Shown piece by piece: positions 24,674 to 32,486 of a DNA stretch of 52,881 nt. The translations under genes were made by a program, and so were the position numbers. The stretch's first letter is position 1, and every line of letters starts with the position of its first letter. The notes beneath the pieces were generated by a model. That model searched no databases and was not told the DNA's origin. It saw only the letters and a program-made list of their open reading frames with translations. Source of the DNA: RBG-16-66-20 sp049651845. GTDB lineage: Bacteria > Pseudomonadota > Gammaproteobacteria > Burkholderiales > SG8-39. The stretch covers positions 1-52,881 of the forward strand of contig JBASCW010000088.1 of the NCBI GenBank assembly GCA_049651845.1, in the 5' to 3' direction.

Positions 24674-25342
24674 ATGGCGATTATGGCGCAGCGCCCGCCG
24701 GCGACGGCCGTCTCGCCCCGATTCGGGGCACTGCTCGCCGCACCCGCGGTTTTTCTGCTGTGCGCCCTGCTGCTGCTCGCGTCAGGCTGCGGCAAGCAAG
24801 CCAAGCTGGCGGCGTTGCCCGCCGACGCCGTGGTGCTCGCGTTCGGCGACAGCCTCACCTATGGCACCGGCGCGAGCGAAGCGGAGAGCTATCCAGCGCA
24901 ACTGGCCAGGCTCTCGGGCCGGCGCGTGGTGCGCGAAGGCGTGCCGGGCGAAGTCAGCGCGACCGGCCTGCAGCGCCTGCCGGCCGCGCTCGACGAGCAC
25001 CAGCCGCGCCTGCTGCTACTCTGCCACGGCGGCAACGATTTCCTGCGCCGCCTGCCCAAGGCGGAGGCCGCGGCCAACGTGCGCGCGATGGTGCAGCTCG
25101 CCAGGAGCCGCGGCATCGACGTGGTCCTGCTCGGCACGCCGGAGTTCGGATTCCTGCTGACGCCGGCGGACTTCTACGCGGAGATTGCGAAGGAGTTCCG
25201 CATCCCCTACGAGGGCGAGGTGCTCAGCAAGATCCTGAGGGATTCCAACCTCAAGTCCGACCAGATACACCCGAACGCCGCGGGCTACCGGCTGATGGCC
25301 GAGCGCCTCTACGAGCTGCTGAAGAAGGCGGGCGCCGTCTAG
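24674..25342 (+). CDS. GDSL/SGNH hydrolase (TesA-like arylesterase), probable lipoprotein
   Basis: A 222-aa SGNH hydrolase. The N-terminal hydrophobic helix ends in LLLLASGCGK, a plausible lipobox, so the enzyme is probably anchored to a membrane on the periplasmic side. Catalytic blocks: LAFGDSLTYGTGA (block I Ser), REGVPGEVSATGLQRLP (block II Gly), CHGGNDFLR (block III Asn) and DQIHPNAAGYRLMAE (block V Asp/His). The substrate is an ester or thioester and is not determined. Its last 92 bases overlap, tail to tail, the convergent glycosyltransferase-like gene. Confidence 0.88.
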   Translation: MAIMAQRPPATAVSPRFGALLAAPAVFLLCALLLLASGCGKQAKLAALPADAVVLAFGDSLTYGTGASEAESYPAQLARLSGRRVVREGVPGEVSATGLQRLPAALDEHQPRLLLLCHGGNDFLRRLPKAEAAANVRAMVQLARSRGIDVVLLGTPEFGFLLTPADFYAEIAKEFRIPYEGEVLSKILRDSNLKSDQIHPNAAGYRLMAERLYELLKKAGAV

Positions 25343-25991
25343 CCGTTGGCAGGCGCGCCGCAAGCGGCGCGAGGCGCCCGGATCTCTTCAGGCGCGCCAC
25401 GTCTTCGGGGCGGTCCACGTCCCACACGGTGCGCAGCTCCCGCCATCGCCATTTGAGGCGTCGCAGGTTGCGGCGCGTCCGCGCCATCACCTTCGCGCTG
25501 CCCCAGTCGACGCCCTCGAAGACCGCGCGCACGGCGCGGCGCAGCCCGATGAGCGCATAGCCGCCGTCCTCGGCGGGCGTGAAGACCGCGTCTGCGCCCG
25601 AGTGCAGCGCGCGCTCGGCGGCGCGCAGGTCGGCGGGCCGCAGCGCCGGGCAGTCGGTGCCGACCAGAACCGCGCCCGGATGGCGGCGCAGCGCCCGGTA
25701 CATGCGCTCGCCCAGATCGCCGCGCCCCTGGGCGCGCAATCGAACGCCGTAGCGCTTTTTCATTTTCTCGAAGTACCGGCCCTTGGCTCCGGGCGAGCCA
25801 TACAGGTGAATCGGGATGAACCCCGCGGCGCGCGCGGTGCTCAGCGTCCGCTCGACCAGCCGCGCATGCAACCGGGCAGCGCCGCGCTCTCCCAGCAACG
25901 GCGCCAGGCGCGTCTTGACGCGCCCCGGCTCGGGTGCACGCGCAAAGACGATCAGCGCACGCTCAATGTCCGTAGCGCCGCGCGAGCTCAT
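25251..25991 (-). CDS. TIGR04282-type (DUF2064) glycosyltransferase-like protein
   Basis: A 246-aa nucleotidyl/glycosyl-transferase-fold protein. It begins IERALIVFARAPEPGRVKTRLAP and has VLVGTDCPALRPADL and FTPAEDGGYALIGLRR, typical of the family labelled arsenosugar biosynthesis glycosyltransferase; that label comes from gene context elsewhere, not from proof. The normal family length is about 200 aa: the last 30 or so residues (rich in Arg, Pro and Ser) are read antisense through the GDSL gene and look like read-through after loss of the original stop. It overlaps the upstream GT2 gene by 29 bases and is the last gene of the operon starting at 29500. Confidence 0.82.
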   Translation of the reverse strand: MSSRGATDIERALIVFARAPEPGRVKTRLAPLLGERGAARLHARLVERTLSTARAAGFIPIHLYGSPGAKGRYFEKMKKRYGVRLRAQGRGDLGERMYRALRRHPGAVLVGTDCPALRPADLRAAERALHSGADAVFTPAEDGGYALIGLRRAVRAVFEGVDWGSAKVMARTRRNLRRLKWRWRELRTVWDVDRPEDVARLKRSGRLAPLAARLPTARRRPPSSAARRGARPSAGSPRRSGVSGRT

Positions 25992-26634
25992 CCGGGGACG
26001 CGCCGAAATAGTACGCGAGGCGCAGGTGCCACATCAGCAGCACCGTGCGCAGGACGCCGCCGCGCTCCCAGCGCCGGCCGGAGGTCGTCACGCGCGCGCG
26101 CAGGCAGGCAGGCCGCGCGCGCCGCTTCATCGCCCGGCTGAACGCGATGTCTTCCATGAGGGCGATCTCGGGGAAGCCGGCGAAGTCCGCGCGGCGCACG
26201 AAGATCGCCTGGTCGCCGGTGGCGATGCCGGTCAGCCGCGAACGCAGGTTCATCGCGCGCGCCACGACGCGCAGCAAAGGGTGGACGGAGTCGATGCGGA
26301 CATCGAATCGCCCCCAGTTGCGCTCTCTCAGGGCCTGCACCACAAGTTCGTCGGCCAGCGGCGGAAGGCGTGAATCTGCGTGCAGGAACAGCAGCGCGTC
26401 GCCGCTCGCTGCTGCCGCGCCCGCATTCATTTGGCGCGCGCGCCCGCACGGCGCCACCAGCACGCGGTCGGCGAGCGGCGCGGCGATCTCCTGCGTGCGA
26501 TCCTCGCTGCCGCCGTCGACCACTATGACTTCGTGTCCTCCGGCGCGCAGCGGCGCGAGCGCCTGCAGGCAGGCCGCGATGCCGGCCGCCTCGTTCAGCG
26601 CCGGGACGATGATCGAGAGTCGTTTAGCGTCCAG
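25963..26634 (-). CDS. TIGR04283-type GT2 glycosyltransferase
   Basis: A family 2 glycosyltransferase of about 223 aa. It starts RLSIIVPALNEAAGIAACLQAL and contains VIVVDGGSEDRTQEIA (nucleotide-sugar binding), GRARQMNAGAAAASGDALLFLHADSRLP (with the DxD-like HADS) and MEDIAFSRAMKRR. It belongs to the family named arsenosugar biosynthesis glycosyltransferase by context. No ATG, GTG or TTG exists in this frame between the conserved start and 26886; the best start is a CTG at 26634, preceded by CTGGAG, inside the DUF547 gene (40-bp overlap). The longer frame to 26886 is antisense-like and not family sequence. Confidence 0.82.
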   Translation of the reverse strand: MDAKRLSIIVPALNEAAGIAACLQALAPLRAGGHEVIVVDGGSEDRTQEIAAPLADRVLVAPCGRARQMNAGAAAASGDALLFLHADSRLPPLADELVVQALRERNWGRFDVRIDSVHPLLRVVARAMNLRSRLTGIATGDQAIFVRRADFAGFPEIALMEDIAFSRAMKRRARPACLRARVTTSGRRWERGGVLRTVLLMWHLRLAYYFGASPDELARRYGH

Positions 26635-27353
26635 TCGTACTCCAGGAAGCTGACGGGCGCAGACACGTTGCCCGGAAGGTCCACATAGCGCGCGAGGAAC
26701 CGCTCGAGCGGCGCGAAGTCCTCCTGGTACCAGTCGAAGATGCGCGAGAGCTCGAGCCGGCCGTCCGCCAGCCGGTTGCGGCTGCGGTCGGCGAGGAAGC
26801 GCCGCGTCTGGTCCTCGAGCTGCGCTTCCAGGCGAGCGCCCGCATAGGCTTCCTCGCGCAGCATCGGGCAGCCTACCGAGGCGCAATTGAGCGCGAAATG
26901 CACGCGCGGCTCGTCATAGGCGCCCTTCTTGCGCAGCATGCCGTGCTCGATGCCGTCCAGCGAAGTCTTGCGCCCGAACAGCATGAAGAACTCGTCCTTG
27001 AACGGGTTGCCGAACAGCATGCCGAAATCCCGGATCGAGCGCAGCTCCGGATAGCGCGTGAGCACCTTCTCCACCGTGAACGCATTGTAGGCATTGATCA
27101 GGAACGCCATCCGATGCGCTCTGCTCCAGCTGGCGAACTCGGCCTCGGCAACGCCGGACAGCGCATCGAGATAGGCCTTGAGGGCGGCGCGATCCTTGGC
27201 GAGCTCGGCGTAGCGGACCTGCGACGACTTGGCGCCGGGGAGCAGAACTACGTGTTTTCTAAGTAGCCCATCCCAGGCTTGATGCGCATGGTCGAAGTTC
27301 TGGGAGAAAACCGAAGTCGAGAAGAAAACCAGTCCCAGAATCAGCCTGCTCAT
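26595..27353 (-). CDS. DUF547 domain protein, exported
   Basis: A 252-aa protein with a signal peptide (MSRLILGLVFFSTSVFSQ) and a DUF547 domain: SSQVRYAELAKDRAALKAYLDALSGV, FLINAYNAFTVEKVL, DFGMLFGNPFKDEFFMLFG, LDGIEHGMLRKKG, PRVHFALNCASVGCPML and FLEYDWTLND. The conserved NAYNA, IEH and NCASVGCP blocks suggest a papain-like or thiol fold, but no reaction is proven. The ATG at 27353 overlaps the TGA of the TVP38-reductase gene by four bases and is chosen over a longer frame since it begins the signal peptide. It acts outside the cytoplasm. Confidence 0.85.
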   Translation of the reverse strand: MSRLILGLVFFSTSVFSQNFDHAHQAWDGLLRKHVVLLPGAKSSQVRYAELAKDRAALKAYLDALSGVAEAEFASWSRAHRMAFLINAYNAFTVEKVLTRYPELRSIRDFGMLFGNPFKDEFFMLFGRKTSLDGIEHGMLRKKGAYDEPRVHFALNCASVGCPMLREEAYAGARLEAQLEDQTRRFLADRSRNRLADGRLELSRIFDWYQEDFAPLERFLARYVDLPGNVSAPVSFLEYDWTLNDSRSSSRR

Positions 27354-29500
27354 CCCCTCCTCCAAGCATGAAACCGCTCCGCCAGCTGCAGCGCCCACTG
27401 CGGCGCGTGCGCCTTCTTCCACACGCCGGCGGCGTACTTGTTGGCCTCGGCGAGCGTGGGATAGATGTGGATGGTGCCGAGGATCTTGTTCATGCCGAAG
27501 CCATGGCGCATGGCGGCGACGTACTCGGCGATCAGGTCGCCCGCGTGCTCGCCCGCAATGGTGACGCCGAGAATGCGGTCCTTGCCGGGAACGGTGAGCA
27601 CCTTGACCATGCCGTGCGCCTCCTCGTCGGCAATAGCGCGATCGAGGTCGTCGATGCCGTACACGGTCACCTCGTAGGGGATGTTCCGCTCCTTCGCCTC
27701 GAGCTCGTTCAGGCCGACCCGCGCCACCTCGGGGTCGGTGAAGGTGGCCCAGGGGATGACCGAGTAGTCGGCGCGGAACTTCCTCAGACCGCCGAGCAGC
27801 GCGTTCACCGAGGCATACCAGGCCTGGTGCGAGGCCGTGTGGGTGAACTGGTAGGGCCCGGCGACGTCGCCGCAGGCGTAGATGTTGGGATAGATCGTCT
27901 GTAGGAATTCGTTGGTCTCGACGGTGCGCGTGCGGGTAGTGCCGATGCCCAGCTCTTCCAGGCCGAAGCCCCTGGTGCGCGCGACGCGTCCGACCGCGCA
28001 GATCAGGGCATCGAACTCGACGCGCACCTCGCGCCCTTCGGCTTCGCAGCGGAGCACCTTCTGCCCGTTCTCGACGAGGAACTGCTTGGCCGTGTGGCCG
28101 GTGCGCACATCGACGCCTTCTGCGCGAAAGCGCTGCGCCACCAGCTCCGAAAACTCCGGGTCCTCGCGCGGCAAGATGCGCGGCAGCATCTCGACCTGGG
28201 TGACCTTCGATCCCAGGCGCGCGAAGGCCTGCGCCAGCTCAGAGCCGATCGGGCCGCCGCCGAGCACAAGCAGCCGGGGCGGCAGCTGGCGCAGATCCCA
28301 TAGCGTCTCGGAGGTAAGGCAGTCAACCTTTTCGATGCCCGGAATCGGCGGCACGAACGGTTCGGCGCCGGTCGCGATCACGATCGAACGCGTGGTGAGG
28401 CGCCGGATCCCGCCGTCGTTCAACCGCACCTCGACCTCCCAGGGCGAGACGATCCTCGCGTCGCCCGCGAGGCACTCGACACCCAGGCCGGCGAAGCGCT
28501 CGACCGAATCGTGCGGCTGGATCGTTCGCACCACTCGCTGCACCCGCTCCATGACGTCGGCGAAGTCAAACTCGGTCTGTGCCGACCGTAGCCCGTACTC
28601 CTTGGCCCGGCGCAAGGTCGAGAGCACGCGCGCCGTCTTGATGAGCGCTTTGGAGGGAACGCAGCCCGTGTTCAGACAGTCTCCGCCCATCTGGTGCTTT
28701 TCCACCAGCGTGACGCGGGCGCGCACGGTGGTCCCGATCAGCGCCGCGACCAGCCCGGCCGAACCGGCCCCGATCACCACCAGGTTGCGGTCGAAGCGCG
28801 CGGGCCTGGGCCAGCGCGCGTAGGCGCGCCGCGCCTTGACCAGATCGAGGATCCTTCTGGCGATCAGCGGGAACAAGCCGAGCAGCAGGAAAGCGCCGAT
28901 CAGGCCCGGCGAAAGGATACCGGACGCGGACTCGATCGCCGCAAGCTGCGTGCCCGCGTTGACGTAGACGATCGTCCCGGCCAGCATGCCGAGCTGGCTG
29001 ACCCAGTAGAAGCGCCATGCGCGGATCGGCGTCAGGCCCATCGCCAGGTTGATGGCGAAGAACGGGATCGCCGGAATGAGCCGCAACGTGAAGAGGTAGA
29101 AACCACCGTCCTTCGCGATGCCGTCGTTGATGGTGCGCAAATGCCGGTCGAAGCGCTGCTGCACCCAGTCCCGCAGGATGAAGCGCGACGCGAGGAACGC
29201 GAGCGTTGCCCCGAGCGACGAGGCGAACGACACCAGCACCGTTCCCCAGAGCACGCCGAAGATCGCGCCGCCGATCAGCGTCATCGGCACTGCCCCGGGA
29301 AGAGACAAGCCGGTGACCAGGACGTACAGCACGAAATACCCGGCGACCACCTCGAACCGGTTCGACTGGTAGTACGACTGCGCCGCCGCGAGCTGCGACT
29401 TGATGTACTCGAAGCTCAGGTACCGGTGGCCGCCGAAGGCGAAGAACGCGATGGTGACCGCGAGCAACAGCAGCAGCAGGGCGATGCGGGCCCGGGTCAT
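27350..29500 (-). CDS. TVP38/TMEM64 membrane domain fused to a mercuric-reductase-like flavoenzyme
   Basis: A 716-aa fusion. Residues 1-220 are a polytopic TVP38/SNARE-associated domain (LSLPGAVPMTLIGGAIFG, FTLRLIPAIPFFAINLAMGL). After a basic linker a pyridine-nucleotide-disulfide reductase follows: FAD motif VVIGAGSAGLV (about 242-252), redox disulfide GGDCLNTGCVPSK (Cys275/Cys280), NAD(P) motif LGGGPIGSELAQAFARLG, and FAD motif IYACGDVAGP. In place of the His-Pro dyad of lipoamide or glutathione reductases, the C-terminal block reads HIYPTLAEANK, so the catalytic base differs; the MerA C-terminal Cys pair is also absent. It probably places a flavin reductase on the inner membrane. First gene of a four-gene coupled operon. 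Confidence 0.88.
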   Translation of the reverse strand: MTRARIALLLLLLAVTIAFFAFGGHRYLSFEYIKSQLAAAQSYYQSNRFEVVAGYFVLYVLVTGLSLPGAVPMTLIGGAIFGVLWGTVLVSFASSLGATLAFLASRFILRDWVQQRFDRHLRTINDGIAKDGGFYLFTLRLIPAIPFFAINLAMGLTPIRAWRFYWVSQLGMLAGTIVYVNAGTQLAAIESASGILSPGLIGAFLLLGLFPLIARRILDLVKARRAYARWPRPARFDRNLVVIGAGSAGLVAALIGTTVRARVTLVEKHQMGGDCLNTGCVPSKALIKTARVLSTLRRAKEYGLRSAQTEFDFADVMERVQRVVRTIQPHDSVERFAGLGVECLAGDARIVSPWEVEVRLNDGGIRRLTTRSIVIATGAEPFVPPIPGIEKVDCLTSETLWDLRQLPPRLLVLGGGPIGSELAQAFARLGSKVTQVEMLPRILPREDPEFSELVAQRFRAEGVDVRTGHTAKQFLVENGQKVLRCEAEGREVRVEFDALICAVGRVARTRGFGLEELGIGTTRTRTVETNEFLQTIYPNIYACGDVAGPYQFTHTASHQAWYASVNALLGGLRKFRADYSVIPWATFTDPEVARVGLNELEAKERNIPYEVTVYGIDDLDRAIADEEAHGMVKVLTVPGKDRILGVTIAGEHAGDLIAEYVAAMRHGFGMNKILGTIHIYPTLAEANKYAAGVWKKAHAPQWALQLAERFHAWRRG

Positions 29501-29531
29501 GCGTCCTCCGTCGCGCGGAGGCGGGGTTTCA

Positions 29532-30071
29532 TTACGGCAGGGTCGCGCGCCGCGACTTCTCGTCCATCAGCTGCAGCAGCCGCCCGCTGGTCGCGCGCAG
29601 CCGCTGCGACAGCATGAGAATCATCTGCATCAGGATCTTCGCGCCGAGCATCGGCTGCTCGACGATGATGCGCGCGAGGTTCTCGCGGTCCAGCACCGCC
29701 AGCACGGTGGGCTCGAGCGACGCGCAGGTCGCGAAGCGCGCCTCGCCGTCGATCATCGACATCTCGCCGAGCGTCTTGCCGGCGTCGACCACCGCGATCG
29801 GCTGCGGCATGTTCGAGCGGTCGCGCTTGAGCACCTCGACCTTGCCTTCGATGACCATCAGCATGAAGTCGCCGGCCTCGCCCTCGCGGATGATCTCGAC
29901 GCCGGCCGGCGCCTGGTAGACGTTCATGAAGTGCGCGAGCAGGCGCACTTCCGCGGGCGAGAAATTCTCCAGCAGGTGGCAGCGCGGGATCAGCGCGTGG
30001 ATCTGCGGCGAGAACTTGGTCGCGTCGCCGAGATGCTCCAGGTGGACCAGGTATCCGGGGCGTTCGGCCAT
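29532..30071 (-). CDS. Cyclic nucleotide-binding domain protein
   Basis: A 179-aa protein with one CRP-type cNMP-binding beta-barrel (about residues 32-150): LENFSPAEVRLLAHFMNVYQAPAGVEIIREGEAGDFMLMVIEGKVEVLK, then the phosphate-binding-cassette region GKTLGEMSMIDGEARFATCAS. The cassette lacks the canonical Arg-Thr-Ala order, so which nucleotide binds is uncertain. No helix-turn-helix follows, only a C-terminal helix ending KSRRATLP; it is not a transcription factor by itself. It sits between two envelope-related operons and ends 31 bases before the TVP38 fusion. Confidence 0.82.
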   Translation of the reverse strand: MAERPGYLVHLEHLGDATKFSPQIHALIPRCHLLENFSPAEVRLLAHFMNVYQAPAGVEIIREGEAGDFMLMVIEGKVEVLKRDRSNMPQPIAVVDAGKTLGEMSMIDGEARFATCASLEPTVLAVLDRENLARIIVEQPMLGAKILMQMILMLSQRLRATSGRLLQLMDEKSRRATLP

Positions 30072-30102
30072 GAGAGGGGTTGGAGGGAAGGACTCGCCGG
30101 GG

Positions 30103-30108
30103 ATTCTA
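30103..30108 (-). promoter_or_regulatory. -10 box TAGAAT before the cNMP-binding gene
   Basis: TAGAAT on the minus strand, 31 bases before the ATG at 30071, overlapping the TAG stop of the phosphoribosyltransferase gene. No Shine-Dalgarno is visible in the C-rich leader. It suggests an internal promoter separating this gene from the operon upstream. Confidence 0.35.
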
Positions 30109-30978
30109 GCCGATGAGCCAGAGCACGGTTGCCACCCAGCCGGTCGCCGCCGCCGCGAGCACCGGGTCGCGCAGCAGCTCCTCGGCGGGATCGCCGCCGC
30201 CGCCGCGCCGCTTGAGGCGGTACAGGTAGCGCAAGGTGCCGAGCAGCACCCACGGCAGCGTCCAGGCGAGGCGCCCGGTGCCGTGCAGCTGCGCCGTCTC
30301 GGCCGACAGCGTGTAGGCCGCGTAGGCGATGGTCATGCCCGCCGCGCAGAGCATGATCGCCTTGTCGAGGAACGCGGCGCTGTAGTGCTCCAGCACGGCG
30401 CGGTGCCGGCCCGCGCCCTCGGCCAGGCGGCCGATCTCGGCGCGGCGCTTGCCGAAGCCGAGGAACAGCGTGAGCAGGAAGCCGCAGGCGATCAGCCAGT
30501 TCGAAGGCTCGATGCCTATGCCGAGCGTGCCCGCGAGCAGGCGCAGCATGAAGCCCGCCGCGATGATCACCACGTCGAGGACCGGAACCCGTTTGACGCC
30601 CAGCGAATAGGCGTAGCTCATCGCGACATAGCCCGCGATGAGGGCCGCGGCCGTCCAGCTCACCGACATGGCAAGAACGAGCGATGCAATGCTCAGGATC
30701 GCCGACAGGAGGCCGGCTTCGGCAGACGAAACCGCGTTGCGCGCTACGGGCCGATGGCGCTTGTCCGGATGGTTGCGGTCGTGCTGCGCGTCGCGCGCGT
30801 CGTTGAACGCGTACACGGCGCTCGAGGCGAGGCAGAACGCCGCTGTCGCGACGAGCGCCGCCTCGACCATCGCCGGGTCGCGCCAGGCATGGCCGAACAG
30901 CAGGCCGATCAGCACGAAGCCGTTCTTCACCCACTGGCGCGGGCGCATCAGCTCGAGCAGCGCGGCGAGGCGCTTCAT
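30106..30978 (-). CDS. Decaprenyl-phosphate phosphoribosyltransferase-like UbiA family protein
   Basis: A 290-aa polytopic prenyltransferase-fold protein. The N-terminal MRPRQWVKNGFVLIGLLFG and the Mg-binding block YAFNDARDAQHDRNHPDKRHRPVA (about residues 56-79) match DPPR synthase (Rv3806c type), which moves phosphoribose from PRPP to polyprenyl phosphate; later LDVVIIAAGFMLRLLAG and FGKRRAEIG are also typical. In mycobacteria the product is epimerised by DprE1/DprE2 to decaprenyl-phospho-arabinose; those are not in the window. It overlaps the GT39 gene by four bases (ATGA), implying a shared polyprenyl-phosphate-sugar pathway. Confidence 0.85.
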   Translation of the reverse strand: MKRLAALLELMRPRQWVKNGFVLIGLLFGHAWRDPAMVEAALVATAAFCLASSAVYAFNDARDAQHDRNHPDKRHRPVARNAVSSAEAGLLSAILSIASLVLAMSVSWTAAALIAGYVAMSYAYSLGVKRVPVLDVVIIAAGFMLRLLAGTLGIGIEPSNWLIACGFLLTLFLGFGKRRAEIGRLAEGAGRHRAVLEHYSAAFLDKAIMLCAAGMTIAYAAYTLSAETAQLHGTGRLAWTLPWVLLGTLRYLYRLKRRGGGGDPAEELLRDPVLAAAATGWVATVLWLIG

Positions 30979-32486
30979 GAGGGCGCGCTGCGCGGGAAAT
31001 AGCGCTCCAGGAAGTAACAGCGCCCGACCGGCAGGCGTGCGGGTATCCGGTAGTAGCGGTCGCGCACCTGCGCGAGCACGCCCAACCGATAGGCCGCGTA
31101 GTCGAAGCCCGTGCCGACGAGCGCGTGATAGCTGCCGGCGCCGAGCGCATAGCGTTTCGCCTCCACGCGGCGAAAGTACGGCTCGTACTCGCCCGGCGGC
31201 GGCGGCTCGCGGCGCAGGATGACGATGTCCCGGCCGTCGAGCGCGCGCCAGTCGGTGTCGATGTCGTCCTGGCGCGCGTGCGAGGTGCCGCGGCCGAACA
31301 CCGCGACCGGCCGGCGCCAATGGTATTCGAGCAGCGCCCCGGCGGCGTAGCTGTCGGTGGCGATGACGCGGCCCTGCAGGTCCGGCGCGACCGCGGCCGT
31401 GAGCTCGGCGATGCGGCCCGGGAACACGAGTCGCGCATACAGCGGCGAGCTGCTCCAGGTCTCCAGCGGCAGCGCCGCGATCACCGCGATCGGCACCGCG
31501 TGCAGCACGGCGAGCAGCGCGAACCAGCGCACGCTCGCGGCCAGCGCGCGCGGCTCGAGCGCGAGCGCGGCACTGAGCACCAGCGCCGGCACGAACGACA
31601 GCAGCCAGTGCAGGCCGATGCGCTTCACCGGCGAGAGCAGCGCGAACACCGCGAGCGGCACCAGCCAGGCGAGCAGCAGCGCGCGCTCGCCGGGCCGCCG
31701 CCAGGCCTCGGCGAGGCGCGCGCGTCCGCGCCAGGCGAACCAGAGCAGCGGCGCGCCCACGTAGGCGAGCGAGGCGGCGTAGAGCGCCGGCGTCGCGGCC
31801 GACCAGCCGCTGTCGCCCTCCCCGTGCCGGTTGACGGCGTTGAACATCACGTTGCACCAGCAGGCCTCGTAGTTCCAGTAGAGGTTGAGCAGCCCGAACG
31901 GCAGCCCGCCGAGGAACACGAGCAGGAACGACTTCGGATGCCGGGAAAGCAATGCCCAAAACAGGAACGCCAGGCCCAGCAGCACCGCGAAATACTTGGA
32001 GAGAAACGCCAGGCCCAGGAGAATTCCGGAGACGAAGAACAGGCCGTTCGAGTTCCTCTGCGCCGCGCGCGCGAACGCGAGCAGCGAGGCCACCGAGAAG
32101 AGCACGAGCGGCGTGTCGGTGGTGACGAGCACGTTCCACACGTTGACCGGCATCAGCAGCACCGCGAGCGCCGCGAGGTCCGCGGTCTGCGCGTCGCGCC
32201 CGAACCAGCGCGCGAGCGCAGCGTGCACCATCAGCGCGGCGGCCGGCGGCACCAGCACCGCGGGCAGGCGCAGCAGCCACGGCGCCTCGCCCAGCGCGGC
32301 GAGCGGCGCGAGCATCCAGCCCACCATCGGCGGATGGTCGTAGTAGCCGAGCGCGGGCGCGCGGCCCCAGAGGATGAAATAGGCCTCGTCGGCGCTCACC
32401 GGCGCCGCCGCCGAGAGCCAGAGCCGGAGCAGCAGCGTCGCGCCGAGCGCGAGCAGCAGCCACTGCCGGGGGTGGGTCCCTGTCAA
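30975..32486 (-). CDS. GT39/ArnT-like polyprenyl-phosphate-sugar glycosyltransferase
   Basis: A 503-aa integral membrane glycosyltransferase with about 11-12 helices. The catalytic first loop SADEAYFILWGRAPALGYYDHPPMVGW carries the acidic pair and the YYDHPP motif typical of ArnT and related lipid-sugar transferases; the LSKYFAVLLG region and a periplasmic C-terminal domain with IATDSYAAGALLEYHWRRPVAVFG follow. It transfers a sugar from a polyprenyl carrier to an outer-leaflet acceptor, unknown here. Its TTG start at 32486 overlaps the TSUP stop (TTGA); a longer frame upstream runs antisense-like through TSUP and was rejected. Confidence 0.87.
   Translation of the reverse strand: MTGTHPRQWLLLALGATLLLRLWLSAAAPVSADEAYFILWGRAPALGYYDHPPMVGWMLAPLAALGEAPWLLRLPAVLVPPAAALMVHAALARWFGRDAQTADLAALAVLLMPVNVWNVLVTTDTPLVLFSVASLLAFARAAQRNSNGLFFVSGILLGLAFLSKYFAVLLGLAFLFWALLSRHPKSFLLVFLGGLPFGLLNLYWNYEACWCNVMFNAVNRHGEGDSGWSAATPALYAASLAYVGAPLLWFAWRGRARLAEAWRRPGERALLLAWLVPLAVFALLSPVKRIGLHWLLSFVPALVLSAALALEPRALAASVRWFALLAVLHAVPIAVIAALPLETWSSSPLYARLVFPGRIAELTAAVAPDLQGRVIATDSYAAGALLEYHWRRPVAVFGRGTSHARQDDIDTDWRALDGRDIVILRREPPPPGEYEPYFRRVEAKRYALGAGSYHALVGTGFDYAAYRLGVLAQVRDRYYRIPARLPVGRCYFLERYFPRSAPS

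Noticed and set aside
25251..26634. Functional arsenosugar biosynthesis
   Set aside because: Only the two glycosyltransferase-like genes match by family name; no arsM, arsS or other arsenic gene is present.
27350..29500. True mercuric reductase (merA)
   Set aside because: No N-terminal HMA domain, no C-terminal vicinal Cys pair, no other mer genes; the TVP38 domain fusion points elsewhere.
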